Assembly (NCBI GenBank): GCA_902562285.1
Contig: CACESU010000015.1
Span: forward strand, 1-40,050
Direction: 5' to 3'
Length of the DNA stretch: 40,050 bases
Source: an uncultured Alphaproteobacteria bacterium
GTDB taxonomy: Bacteria > Pseudomonadota > Alphaproteobacteria > Rhodobacterales > Rhodobacteraceae
The position numbers were made by a program, and so were the translations under genes. How positions within the stretch are numbered: the first letter of the stretch is position 1; every line of letters begins with the position of its first letter. The notes under the pieces are model-generated. The model was not told the origin of the DNA and did not search any database. It saw only the letters and a program-made list of their open reading frames with translations. This document shows positions 18,367 to 29,170 of the stretch, piece by piece.

Positions 18367-19692
18367 CTATATTTTGGGAATCTTGCCCAAAAAAGGCAAT
18401 AATTTTCCCATATCCGGTCCTACACTGTTACCTGTCAAAGCTTTTCTCAAGGGCAGAAAAAGATTTTTTCCTTTTCTACCAGTTTTGTCAGAAACCTTAG
18501 TAGTCCATATCTTCCAGGTATCTTTATTAAATGGCGCCTCAGGCAATGCTTCTAGTGCTGTTCTTACAAACTCTAAATCTTCCTTATCTATAACAGGGGG
18601 AATGCCATTAGTACATAAATTCCATAATTTTGATATTTCAGACCGTGAATTTAAATTTTCCTTGATAGCCTCCCAAAAATCTTTTTGAGAGCTAATAGGG
18701 ATCCCAATATTAGTAAGTTCACTTTCAATTAGATGATATGGAGTAGATCTTAAAAATTTTGCTGACATTGAATTTAAAAGTTTTAAATCAAATTTGGTTG
18801 GTGCGGATCCAAATAATGAAATATCAAAAAAATCAAAGATTTCATCAAGAGAATGTAGAAATTTAGGTGATTTTGAAGATCCTATGGCAGACATTAAATT
18901 AATAAGTGCCATTGGTTCAATACCAGAATTTCTAATTTCACGAATAGATAATGATCCAAGCCTTTTAGATAAATTATCACCCGATGAATCAATTAGTAAT
19001 GAATGATGGCCATAAATTGGAACATCAAATCCTAAATCTTGTATTAACTGTATTTGTGTCGCTGTATTAGTAAGATGATCTGATCCTCTTACGACGTGGG
19101 TAATACAAAAATCTATATCATCGCATACAGATGCTAATGTATATAGAAATTGTCCATCTTCCTTAACAAAAACGGGATCGGAAAGTGATTCAAGATCAAT
19201 AGATACACTACCTGTAATTATATCATTCCAACAAATCTTTTTTTTATCTAATAAAAATCTCCAGTGAGCTTTTTTTCCTTTTTCTTCAAATTTTTTATGA
19301 TCCTCAAGGGACAGTTTCAAAGCAGTTCTGTCATAAATTGGTGGTTTCCCCATATTAAGTTGCTTTTTTCTTTTTAAATCAAGCTCACTTTTAGTTTCAT
19401 AGCATGGATAAATTTTATTTTCAGATTTTAAATTTTCAAGAGCTTCGTAATATCGGTCAAATCTAGTTGATTGTCTTTCACAAAAATCCCATTCAATTCC
19501 AAGCCATTCTAAGTCTCTTTTAATTTCATCTTCATAAACCTGCTTAGATCTTTCTAAATCTGTATCATCAATTCTTAGTAAAAATTTTCCCTTATTCTTT
19601 TTTGAAAGCAAAAAATTAAAAAGAGCTGTTCTGATATTACCAACGTGTAAATATCCTGTAGGCGATGGGGCAAACCTTGTTAAAAAAGTCAT
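18367..19692 (-). CDS. gltX: Glutamyl-tRNA synthetase
   Basis: 441 residues, typical of a discriminating or tRNA-Gln-charging bacterial GluRS. FAPSPTGYLHVGNIRTALFN (7-26) holds the HIGH-type motif HVGN, and the KMSKS-type motif is NLSKR (240-244). The anticodon-binding helical domain follows. The Zn-binding cysteines of some GluRS (CxC near residue 98) are reduced to one Cys in YPCYET. Alphaproteobacteria often carry two gltX copies, one for tRNA-Gln, so this may be either. The first four bases overlap the end of nadE (ATGA-type junction), showing translational coupling in a nadE-gltX operon. Confidence 0.93.
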   Translation of the reverse strand: MTFLTRFAPSPTGYLHVGNIRTALFNFLLSKKNKGKFLLRIDDTDLERSKQVYEDEIKRDLEWLGIEWDFCERQSTRFDRYYEALENLKSENKIYPCYETKSELDLKRKKQLNMGKPPIYDRTALKLSLEDHKKFEEKGKKAHWRFLLDKKKICWNDIITGSVSIDLESLSDPVFVKEDGQFLYTLASVCDDIDFCITHVVRGSDHLTNTATQIQLIQDLGFDVPIYGHHSLLIDSSGDNLSKRLGSLSIREIRNSGIEPMALINLMSAIGSSKSPKFLHSLDEIFDFFDISLFGSAPTKFDLKLLNSMSAKFLRSTPYHLIESELTNIGIPISSQKDFWEAIKENLNSRSEISKLWNLCTNGIPPVIDKEDLEFVRTALEALPEAPFNKDTWKIWTTKVSDKTGRKGKNLFLPLRKALTGNSVGPDMGKLLPFLGKIPKI

Positions 19693-21347
19693 AGATTATC
19701 CCGCCAATTTTGCACTATTGGATAGCGACGACTTAATTGAAATGAATTTTCAGTTAAATGTACACCTGGAGCAGATTGAAATCTTTTGTATTCTGATTGA
19801 AAGACTAATTGTTCAATTTTTTTAACCATATTGTATTCATGACCTTTTTTAACTATTTCAGATATGGACATATCATGTTCTATAAGGCATTCAAGTATTG
19901 AATCCAATATCTCATATGGAGGTAAGTTATCTTGATCTGTTTGGTTAGGACGGAGTTCAGCAGTTGGTTGTTTTTCTAATATACTAACTGGTATAATTGG
20001 ACCTTTAGAACCTTTCATCCAACTCTCATGGAATAAGTTTCTCCATTTGCAAATTTGATATAATCTTGTTTTATAAAGATCTTTAATAGGATTATAGCCT
20101 CCACACATATCACCATAAATTGTAGAATATCCAACTGCTAATTCTGATTTATTCCCTGTGGTTAGTAATAGTCTTCCAGACTTATTGGATAGTGCCATTA
20201 ATATTAATCCTCTTACTCTGGACTGAATGTTTTCTTCTGTTTCATTTTCTTTTTGATCTAAAGAAGGTGGAAATAAAGTTTCTTTAATTAAGTTATAGAT
20301 TTTAGAAATGGGAATAGTTTTAATACCACAATTCAAGTTTTTTACTAATTCGTCAGCATCAACTATAGACAAATTGCTAGTATATTGTGAGGGTAATTTT
20401 ATACATTCTACATTTTCATTTCCTAAAATATCTACGGCAATGGTAGACACTAAAGCACTATCAATACCTCCAGAAAGTCCTATTAACACCTTATTAAAAC
20501 CAGATTTTAAAATGTAGTCTTTTGTTCCTTCAGAAATTGCTCTGTAATCTTGAGACAAATCGTTTTTTATATGTGAAAGCTTTTTATTTTTGTTAATTAG
20601 AAATGCTTCTTTTTTTTGAAATTCAAAAAAAAATTTCTTCTGCTCAAATTGGGGTAACTGTGCTATAATATTGCCATTACTATTCATTACAAAAGATCCC
20701 CCATCAAATACTTGATCGTCCTGACCTCCTACTAAATTTAAATAAATAATGGGTATGTTGTTTTCTGTACACCTTTTAAAAACTTCATTATGTCTTTTTT
20801 TTAACTTATGCCTTTCATATGGGGATCCATTCGGAGAAATTAAAAGGTCGGCCCCTTTTTTTTTTAGTATATTTGATACATCGCTAAACCATATATCTTC
20901 ACATATTGGAAAACCAATCTTAATGCCATTAATTTCAGCCAAATCTTTAAAATCAGATTGATAAAAATATCTATGCTCATCAAATAAAGAATTATTCGGT
21001 AGATGAAATTTTTTTGAAATTACTTTTGTCCCACCTTTATTAATAAGTAAGTAAGCATTAAAAAGTTTTTCTTTTTCCAGAATTGGAGCACCTAACAATA
21101 GGTGAGTAGATGTTACACATTTTTTTGCTAAAAATTTTATAAATTTTTTGACATCTTCTTGAAATGCCTTTTTAAGTACTAAATCTTGTAGTTGATATCC
21201 AGATAGAAACATTTCAGGGAAAGCTAAAACATCCGCTTTCTGTTTTGAAGCCTCCTCATAAGTTTCCATTACAATTTTAGAATTTTTTTCTAAATCTCCT
21301 ACTGTAGGATTTAACTGGGCTAGCATAATTTTAATTTTTTTATTCAT
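19689..21347 (-). CDS. nadE: Glutamine-dependent NAD+ synthetase
   Basis: 552 residues with two domains. The N-terminal nitrilase-type glutaminase (about 1-255) shows the full Glu-Lys-Cys triad: Glu45 in FPEMFLSGYQ, Lys113 in KKFHLPN, Cys149 in FPICEDIW. The C-terminal synthetase (about 270-552) has the ATP pyrophosphatase loop SGGIDS (292-297) and LLTTGNKSELAVGYSTIYGDMCGGYNPI. It amidates deamido-NAD to NAD+ using ammonia channelled from glutamine, so the organism need not rely on free ammonium. It heads an operon with gltX. The 209 bases upstream are shared with the divergent MORN gene. Confidence 0.96.
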   Translation of the reverse strand: MNKKIKIMLAQLNPTVGDLEKNSKIVMETYEEASKQKADVLAFPEMFLSGYQLQDLVLKKAFQEDVKKFIKFLAKKCVTSTHLLLGAPILEKEKLFNAYLLINKGGTKVISKKFHLPNNSLFDEHRYFYQSDFKDLAEINGIKIGFPICEDIWFSDVSNILKKKGADLLISPNGSPYERHKLKKRHNEVFKRCTENNIPIIYLNLVGGQDDQVFDGGSFVMNSNGNIIAQLPQFEQKKFFFEFQKKEAFLINKNKKLSHIKNDLSQDYRAISEGTKDYILKSGFNKVLIGLSGGIDSALVSTIAVDILGNENVECIKLPSQYTSNLSIVDADELVKNLNCGIKTIPISKIYNLIKETLFPPSLDQKENETEENIQSRVRGLILMALSNKSGRLLLTTGNKSELAVGYSTIYGDMCGGYNPIKDLYKTRLYQICKWRNLFHESWMKGSKGPIIPVSILEKQPTAELRPNQTDQDNLPPYEILDSILECLIEHDMSISEIVKKGHEYNMVKKIEQLVFQSEYKRFQSAPGVHLTENSFQLSRRYPIVQNWRDNL

Positions 21348-21556
21348 TAGTAAATTTTATCTATTTAAATTATTAAAGTTTATAATATTAAGAGAAATAT
21401 AAATCAAATTTTTGATTTTAATAATTCGGGTTGATCTTTATAGTACTTATGAAATAAATATAGTTAATATTTTTTTACAAAGTAACTATTTAACGACTTT
21501 TAATTTTTTTTTTTTTAATTATTCAATATATAATTGTTTCAAGTGGTAGGTAAGAT

Positions 21557-22960
21557 TTGTTAAGACTGATTATAAATATTTTTTTTATTAATTTATTGCT
21601 TGTTTTTTTTCTGATTGCTCAGATTTCTTTTTCTGATGATAAAACACAAATAAAGCAATATGAAACAGGTGGTATTTATGAAGGTGAATTTTTAAATGGG
21701 AAACAACATGGTAAAGGTAAATATTCCTTGCCAAATGGTTACAATTACGAAGGAGAATGGAAAGAAGGAAAAATTGAAGGTTTTGGTAAGTCAAAGTATC
21801 CTGATGGTTCTTTATATGAAGGAAGTTTTGTAGATGGACAACATCAAGGCCAAGGCAAATTAATTTTTCCTGATGGAACTTTTTATGAAGGAAATTGGTT
21901 GCAAGGCAAATTTAATGGTAAGGGAATTCTGAAGTATTCAAATGGTGTATCTCTTGAAGGAAATTTTCTTGAAGGAGTGCTTGATGGGAAAGGTACACAA
22001 ACTAATAAAAATGGATACCTTTATAATGGTGATTGGAAGCTAGGAAAAAAAACTGGAAGAGCAATCATAAATTATGATGGTGGAGGAATATATGAGGGAG
22101 AGGTTCTTAATGGAGTAAGACAGGGTGAAGGTAAATTAACTTTATTGGACGGAACAGTTTTAAAGGGATTGTTTAATAGTGGAACTATTTCTGGCGAAGG
22201 GTCAATAACATATTCTAATGGTGATAATTACATTGGTGATTTACTAAATAACAGTGTCGAAGGAGAAGGAATAAAAAAATATGTATCAGGTTCTGTATAT
22301 AAAGGAAATTTTAAAAACAATTTATTTAATGGATATGGGGTATATGAAACCAAAGATGGCTATAAAGCGGAAGGTAATTGGGTTAATGGACAAATTCAAG
22401 GAAAGGGCAAAATTACGTATCCTGATTTATCAGTCTATAATGGAGAATTAATTGAAGGTGTACCAAATGGAACAGGTATTATAATTTATGAAGATGGTAG
22501 TAACTATTCTGGGCAATGGTTAAATGGAAAAATTGATGGATTTGGTACAGCAAAATATTCAAATGGTCAGGTTTATACTGGGAATTTTAAAAATGGTAAA
22601 AACCATGGTAAAGGCAAAATGACCTTTGGAGATGGCTATAGCTATAATGGTTTATGGTCAAACGGGTTGTTTGATGGTCAGGGTATCGCTGAATATTCAG
22701 ACGGATCGATTTATACTGGAAATTTTAAAATGGGGAAAAGACATGGATTTGGGAAAATTAAGATGTCTGATGGATCAATTTTTGAAGGTAATTTTGACAA
22801 TGGTCAAATAAACGGTGAAGGAGTAGCTATCTACCCTAATGGGGATCGATACGAAGGAATTTTTAAAAATGGTAAAAGAGAAGGCGCTGGAAAAATTACA
22901 TACAGCAGTGGTGTAACTTATGAGGGCCAATGGGAAAATAATAATAGAGTATCAGATTAA
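21557..22960 (+). CDS. Exported or anchored MORN-repeat protein (18.5 repeats)
   Basis: 467 residues. A hydrophobic signal or anchor (residues 4-24) and a short acidic linker are followed by an uninterrupted array of 23-residue MORN repeats from residue 41: eighteen complete copies (41-454) and a 13-residue partial copy (455-467), with no insertion or deletion in the array. The consensus is Y-x-G-x-(F/W)-x-x-G-x-x-x-G-x-G-x-x-x-(Y/F)-x-(D/N)-G-x-x. MORN arrays form elongated beta-hairpin rods that bind lipids or proteins in other organisms; in bacteria the function is mostly unknown. The start is TTG 21557, chosen because it gives the signal peptide directly and has GGTAGG upstream. It is alone, divergent from nadE. 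Confidence 0.85.
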   Translation: MLRLIINIFFINLLLVFFLIAQISFSDDKTQIKQYETGGIYEGEFLNGKQHGKGKYSLPNGYNYEGEWKEGKIEGFGKSKYPDGSLYEGSFVDGQHQGQGKLIFPDGTFYEGNWLQGKFNGKGILKYSNGVSLEGNFLEGVLDGKGTQTNKNGYLYNGDWKLGKKTGRAIINYDGGGIYEGEVLNGVRQGEGKLTLLDGTVLKGLFNSGTISGEGSITYSNGDNYIGDLLNNSVEGEGIKKYVSGSVYKGNFKNNLFNGYGVYETKDGYKAEGNWVNGQIQGKGKITYPDLSVYNGELIEGVPNGTGIIIYEDGSNYSGQWLNGKIDGFGTAKYSNGQVYTGNFKNGKNHGKGKMTFGDGYSYNGLWSNGLFDGQGIAEYSDGSIYTGNFKMGKRHGFGKIKMSDGSIFEGNFDNGQINGEGVAIYPNGDRYEGIFKNGKREGAGKITYSSGVTYEGQWENNNRVSD

Positions 22961-23063
22961 TTATTTTTTTTACTAATTTTTAATACTTTAAATAAACTTT
23001 AATTATTTTCTTATTTGGTATACTATTTGTTAATATTATCAATATATCTTGATAGGAAATTTT

Positions 23064-24617
23064 ATGTCTAAAAACGAAAAAGATAAAGTTTTAATCTTTG
23101 ATACAACTCTAAGAGATGGTGAGCAAAGTCCTGGAGCTACTATGTCTTTAGCACAAAAGATTGAAATAGCTACTCTTCTTGATGAAATGGGGGTTGATAT
23201 TATTGAAGCTGGGTTTCCTATAGCATCAGAGGGTGATTTTGAAGCCGTTACACAGGTTGGAAAAATTATTAAATCTGCTAAAGTATGTGGTTTGGCTAGG
23301 GCAAGTAAACTGGATATTGAAAGGTGTTGGAGAGCTGTAGAGAATTCAAAAAATCCGAGGATTCATACTTTTATTGGTACTTCTCCATTGCATAGGGAGT
23401 TTCAAGTTAAACTATCTAAAGATGAAGTTTTAGATAAAGTTTTTGATACTGTTTCATTTGCTAAATCTTTTTGTGATGATGTTCAGTGGTCTCCTATGGA
23501 TGCTACAAGAACAGAAAGTGAATTTCTAGTTGAAGTAGTTAAAATCGCAATTCAAGCAGGCGCTTCAACTATAAACATACCTGATACTGTTGGTTACACA
23601 GCACCAAAAGAGAGTGCCCACATAATTAAAAATCTTTTTTGCAAAATTCCAGAATTAAAGGATGTTATAGTCTCTACGCATTGTCACAACGACTTAGGAA
23701 TGGCTACTGCAAATTCTTTAGCTGCAGTAGAGGCTGGAGCTCGGCAAGTTGAGTGTACGATCAATGGATTAGGTGAAAGAGCTGGTAATACCGCTTTAGA
23801 AGAAATTGTTATGGCTTTGAAAGTTAGGAAGGACATATTACCTTATGAAACTAATATGATTACCAATAAATTAATTCAAGCAAGCCGATTAGTTTCAAAA
23901 GTATCTGGATTTCCTGTACAATTTAATAAAGCAGTTGTTGGGAAAAATGCTTTTGCACATGAATCAGGTATACACCAAGATGGAATGCTAAAACATTCAG
24001 GTACTTTTGAAATAATGAAACCAGAAGATATAGGCTTAACTGAAACAAATCTTGTTCTTGGCAAACATTCTGGGAGGGCGGCTCTACGGAAAAAAATTAA
24101 TGACTTAGGTTACAGTCTTGGTGATAATCAATTGCAGGATTTTTTTTATAGGTTTAAATCTCTAGCAGATAAGAAAAAAGAAATTTATGATGATGATTTG
24201 TTAGCTTTACTTTCTGATACTTCAATGGGGGAGAAAAATGATTTTTTAAAACTTATTGATTTAAACGTTAAATGTGGAACCCAATCACCACAAACTGCAA
24301 AAGCTACCATCATGATGGATAGTAAAGAATATACAGTTGAGTCAATTGGGGATGGTCCTGTCGATGCAGTTTTTAATTCAATAAAAAAGGTATTTCCTCA
24401 TACAGCTAAACTTCAACATTTTCAAATACATGCTGTAACGGAGGGTACTGACGCACAGGCAACCGTATCGGTTCGATTGGAAGAGTCTGGGAAAATCGTT
24501 ACTGGACAGTCTTCTGACACAGATACAGTTGTAGCTAGTGCAAAGGCTTATATTAATTCCTTAAATAAATTAATCTTAAGAAGACAAAAAAAAGTTCCAA
24601 AAGCCATAGCAAATTAA
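23064..24617 (+). CDS. leuA: 2-isopropylmalate synthase
   Basis: 517 residues, the LeuA long form. It condenses acetyl-CoA with 2-ketoisovalerate, the first step of leucine synthesis. IFDTTLRDGEQSPGATMS begins the DRE-TIM metallolyase barrel, the metal ligands are in VSTHCHNDLGMATANS, and NGLGERAGNTALEEIVMAL is characteristic. The C-terminal LeuA regulatory domain (about 385-505, with GTDAQATVSVRLEE) is the site of leucine feedback inhibition. ATG 23064 was chosen over an in-frame TTG 15 bases earlier because AGGA (23054-23057) is at proper spacing for the ATG and the family normally begins here. No other leu gene is adjacent. Confidence 0.95.
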   Translation: MSKNEKDKVLIFDTTLRDGEQSPGATMSLAQKIEIATLLDEMGVDIIEAGFPIASEGDFEAVTQVGKIIKSAKVCGLARASKLDIERCWRAVENSKNPRIHTFIGTSPLHREFQVKLSKDEVLDKVFDTVSFAKSFCDDVQWSPMDATRTESEFLVEVVKIAIQAGASTINIPDTVGYTAPKESAHIIKNLFCKIPELKDVIVSTHCHNDLGMATANSLAAVEAGARQVECTINGLGERAGNTALEEIVMALKVRKDILPYETNMITNKLIQASRLVSKVSGFPVQFNKAVVGKNAFAHESGIHQDGMLKHSGTFEIMKPEDIGLTETNLVLGKHSGRAALRKKINDLGYSLGDNQLQDFFYRFKSLADKKKEIYDDDLLALLSDTSMGEKNDFLKLIDLNVKCGTQSPQTAKATIMMDSKEYTVESIGDGPVDAVFNSIKKVFPHTAKLQHFQIHAVTEGTDAQATVSVRLEESGKIVTGQSSDTDTVVASAKAYINSLNKLILRRQKKVPKAIAN

Positions 24618-24704
24618 TAATTTATGAACCAAATATCAGTAAATTTGTATATTAATAATTCAGAAAAAAAATGATAACAATAAAATAGATTTGATAATGG
24701 ATAA

Positions 24705-25751
<1,047 letters not shown>

Positions 25752-25799
25752 AATTAATAGGCTAAACTAAATAATATAAATTAAACAAAATAAATAATT

Positions 25800-26660
25800 A
25801 TGTCTTTAAAGATACAAAGAGACTATTGGTTAGTTTTTAGATATGTGATGTTATTAGGGACTATTGTTTTTTTTATTTTTTTATTTTTTTTGTGGAGAAT
25901 TGATAATCATCGAGTAGAAAGATTTCGTTTAGCATTATTAAATCAAATTGTTCCTAATGTAGAGTTTTTTACATCATCTTTCAAAGTAATTGGTAGAATT
26001 ATCTTAGACATCTCTTCATTTACAAATGTTTATGAACAAAATCAAAATCTTAAAAATGAACTACAAGATATGAGAAAATGGAGAGAAGCGGCCATACAAT
26101 TGGAACAAAAAAATGCTAAACTAAGGGCTCTTAATAATCTAAAAGTTAATCCTAAATTAGATTGGGTTTCTGGAGAAGTTATAGCAGATAGTGGTGGACC
26201 ATATAGTTCCTCAGCATTATTAAATGTTGGTATTGACGATGGTGTTATTGATGGGTCAGCTGTAGTAGATGGGCTTGGATTAGTTGGAAGGATTTCAGGT
26301 GTTGAAGATCAAATATCAAGAATTATATTATTATCTGATAATAAATCCTACGTACCTGTAATAATTGAACCCAATAATCAAGAAGCAATTGTGAGAGGAG
26401 ATAATTCTTCTGCTCCACTCGTAGATTTTATTAGAGGTGTAGAGAAAATTCAACCAGGGTTTCGCATTTATACTAGTGGTACAGGGGGTGTTTTTCCTCC
26501 AGGTATATTGATTGGAAAAGTAGTTTTATCTTCAGATAAAAAGATAAGAGTAAAGTTATCAGCAAATATTAATAAGCTTGATTATTTAAGAATATTAATC
26601 GATAGGGAACAAAAAATTCCATCTGAGGTAGGTAGAATTATAAACAATATAGTTAATTAA
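25800..26660 (+). CDS. mreC: Rod shape-determining protein MreC
   Basis: 286 residues. A single N-terminal membrane segment (about 14-31, LVFRYVMLLGTIVFFIFLFFLW) is followed by a coiled-coil (about 75-115, VYEQNQNLKNELQDMRKW) and a periplasmic double beta-barrel. GLVGRISGVEDQISRIILLSDNKSYVPV is the conserved MreC block. It is the periplasmic scaffold that activates PBP2, encoded two genes downstream. Operon position between mreB and mreD makes the identification secure. Confidence 0.95.
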   Translation: MSLKIQRDYWLVFRYVMLLGTIVFFIFLFFLWRIDNHRVERFRLALLNQIVPNVEFFTSSFKVIGRIILDISSFTNVYEQNQNLKNELQDMRKWREAAIQLEQKNAKLRALNNLKVNPKLDWVSGEVIADSGGPYSSSALLNVGIDDGVIDGSAVVDGLGLVGRISGVEDQISRIILLSDNKSYVPVIIEPNNQEAIVRGDNSSAPLVDFIRGVEKIQPGFRIYTSGTGGVFPPGILIGKVVLSSDKKIRVKLSANINKLDYLRILIDREQKIPSEVGRIINNIVN

Positions 26661-26730
26661 AAAAACTTTATGAGAAAACTAGAATAAAATTATGTTTAAA
26701 TCCTTGTAAATGAATATATAAATATTTCCT

Positions 26731-27237
26731 ATGAATGTTATTAAATATAAGAAGACTATTCTTTTCTTCACTGGTATTTTTCTTATTATCCTTCCCATTT
26801 CACCAATCTCTAATCAACCAGTAATTATTGAAAAGCCAGATTTTTTATTATGTCTAATATTTAGTTGGCTCATATTAGATCCTAAAAATTCATCTTTGAG
26901 TATTTTAATAATTTTAACTTTTTTTGCAGATATTTTATGGTATAGACCATTAGGTTTATGGCCACTATTGATTTTGTTAGGTTCTTTATCAATAAAGTAT
27001 TTGTTAACTAAGGTATCAATTGATGGCTTTTTTTTAAAAGTAATTTATTTTATCTTATTTTTAGTTACTATAGAAACTTTCATTTTTATCACTTCGCTAA
27101 TTGGACTAACTGAAGAATTGGATTTTAATATATGGATTAACCGCTTTGTTTTTTCTATTTTGTCTTTTCCAATAATTTTTTATTTGCTAGAAATTTTGTT
27201 GTTCAGAGATAAAAAGAAATCAATTTCAAAATTTTAG
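26731..27237 (+). CDS. mreD: Rod shape-determining protein MreD
   Basis: 168 residues with about five hydrophobic membrane segments. MreD sequences are poorly conserved; the assignment rests on size, topology, the P-D-F/L-L-L...W segment (EKPDFLLCLIFSWLILDPKNSS), the D-I-L-W-Y-R-P-L-G-L-W block that is typical of alphaproteobacterial MreD, and its place between mreC and mrdA. It is an integral inner-membrane partner of MreC and RodA-PBP2. The stop is one base before the mrdA start. Confidence 0.9.
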   Translation: MNVIKYKKTILFFTGIFLIILPISPISNQPVIIEKPDFLLCLIFSWLILDPKNSSLSILIILTFFADILWYRPLGLWPLLILLGSLSIKYLLTKVSIDGFFLKVIYFILFLVTIETFIFITSLIGLTEELDFNIWINRFVFSILSFPIIFYLLEILLFRDKKKSISKF

Positions 27238-27238
27238 T

Positions 27239-29158
27239 ATGGAAATTAATTCTTTAAAAAAAAATATTTTAGAAAAAAAATTTGGAAGAAGATCTTTTTT
27301 GATTGGTGCTAGCCAATTACTACTAGTTGGTCTTTTAATAAGGCAGATTCGTCAAATTCAACTAAATGAAGCAGAAAAATACAAACTTCTAGCAGAAGAA
27401 AATAGAATTGATATAGAAATTATGCCCCCTTTAAGAGGTATTATCTTTGATAGGGAAGGCATAATTTTAGCTAAGAACAAAGAAAATTATCGTATAAAAA
27501 TTTTAAGAGTTGAAACTATAAATTTACCAAGTGTTCTTGATAATCTTTCACAGTTAATAAAAATAAGGGATGAAAGAAAAATTGAAATTATACAGAAATT
27601 AGAGAAAAAAAGATCTAATTCTTCAATCGTTATTGCAGAAAATTTAACTTGGAGCGAATTCAAGAGAGTTTTAGTAAACCTGCCGTCGTTGCAGGGAATA
27701 GTTCCTGAAGTTGATTTTAAAAGATTTTATACTCAGAAAGAATTTTTAGCACATCTTTTAGGATACGTTGGAGTAATATCTCCTAAGGACCTACAAAGAT
27801 TTTCGAAGAATGATCCTATTTTGCAAATTCAAGACTTTAAGATTGGGAAAGTTGGTGTTGAAAAAGGTTTAGATATGTATCTAAGAGGTCAAGTTGGTCT
27901 AGGAAAATTTGAAGTAAATGCATCGGGAAAAATTATTAGAAAACTTGGAGAGGAACCTAGCTCATCAGGTAAAGATATTCATTTAACTATAGATGCAAAC
28001 TTACAAAAGTTTTCAATGTTAAGAATTAAAGAATATAGTGCCTCTGCTGTTATAATCGACTTATCAAATGGTGGGATAATTTCAATGGCATCAAATCCAA
28101 GTTATAATCCCAATAAATTTGTTGAGGGGATATCAAAAAAAGACTGGAATATACTACTTAAAAGTAAAAATCAACCATTAGCTAACAAAGCAATTTCAGG
28201 TAATTATCCACCAGGTTCAACTTTCAAAATGATTGTTGCTATTGCTGCTTTGGAAGAAAATCTAATAAATCCAGAAGATATATTTGAATGTAATGGATTT
28301 TATGAGTTGGAAGAGAGGAAATTTCATTGTTGGAAATATTCTGGTCATGGGAGTACGAATTTATTAAAAGGAATAGAGGAGTCTTGTGATGTATATTTTT
28401 ATAATCTGGCAGAAAGAGTAGGAATTGATAGGATTGCAAAAACAGCAAGGAAATTTGGAATAGGTGTGACACCAGATTTACCAATATCTGGGATATCTAA
28501 AGGCTTAATTCCTACAAAAAAATGGAAAAAAAACAACAAAAATCAATCATGGTTTACTGGTGATACTCTTAACTCTGGTATTGGACAGGGTTTTATACTC
28601 TCAACTCCAGTTCAAATAGCAATTATGACAGCTAGGATTGCAACAGGTTTAGAAATTAAACCCTCATTGATTAAAGCTATTAATGGTATACCTATTAAAC
28701 ATAATAAACCAATATCGTTAGGCATAAAAAAAAGTACACTAGATGTTATTAGGCAAGCGATGTTTGGGGTTGTAAATAATAAAAGTGGAACAGCCTTTAA
28801 TTCAAGACTAATTAATGAGAATAAAATTTTAGCAGGAAAAACAGGAACATCACAAATCAGACAAATTTCTGAAGAAGAAAGAACTAAGGGTATAATTAAA
28901 AATGAAGACCTTCCTAGGAACCAAAGAGATCATGCTTTGTTTACAGGTTATGTACCTTTTACAAATCCAAAATTTTCTGTAAGTGTAGTAGTTGAGCATG
29001 GTGGTGGTGGTGGTAAAGTTGCCGCCCCTATTGCAAGAGATATCCTTCTTTATGCTTTAAATGGTGCTTTACCAAACTTGCAAGAATATCCAGCTGAAGA
29101 AAGAAATAAAATGGAGTCAATAATAAATAATATTAAAAGGGAAATGATTTCCATATAA
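27239..29158 (+). CDS. mrdA: Penicillin-binding protein 2 (elongasome transpeptidase)
   Basis: 639 residues. One N-terminal membrane anchor (about 18-36, preceded by basic residues) leads to the dimerisation/pedestal domain and a penicillin-binding transpeptidase domain. The catalytic motifs are intact: Ser327-x-x-Lys330 in YPPGSTFK, SCD (382-384) as the SxN equivalent, and KTG (534-536) in AGKTGTSQ. It cross-links lateral wall peptidoglycan polymerised by RodA, the next gene. PPLRGIIFDREG (63-74) is the class B PBP hallmark. One base separates it from mreD, so translation is coupled. Confidence 0.96.
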   Translation: MEINSLKKNILEKKFGRRSFLIGASQLLLVGLLIRQIRQIQLNEAEKYKLLAEENRIDIEIMPPLRGIIFDREGIILAKNKENYRIKILRVETINLPSVLDNLSQLIKIRDERKIEIIQKLEKKRSNSSIVIAENLTWSEFKRVLVNLPSLQGIVPEVDFKRFYTQKEFLAHLLGYVGVISPKDLQRFSKNDPILQIQDFKIGKVGVEKGLDMYLRGQVGLGKFEVNASGKIIRKLGEEPSSSGKDIHLTIDANLQKFSMLRIKEYSASAVIIDLSNGGIISMASNPSYNPNKFVEGISKKDWNILLKSKNQPLANKAISGNYPPGSTFKMIVAIAALEENLINPEDIFECNGFYELEERKFHCWKYSGHGSTNLLKGIEESCDVYFYNLAERVGIDRIAKTARKFGIGVTPDLPISGISKGLIPTKKWKKNNKNQSWFTGDTLNSGIGQGFILSTPVQIAIMTARIATGLEIKPSLIKAINGIPIKHNKPISLGIKKSTLDVIRQAMFGVVNNKSGTAFNSRLINENKILAGKTGTSQIRQISEEERTKGIIKNEDLPRNQRDHALFTGYVPFTNPKFSVSVVVEHGGGGGKVAAPIARDILLYALNGALPNLQEYPAEERNKMESIINNIKREMISI

Positions 29159-29170
29159 TAAAGGATAATT

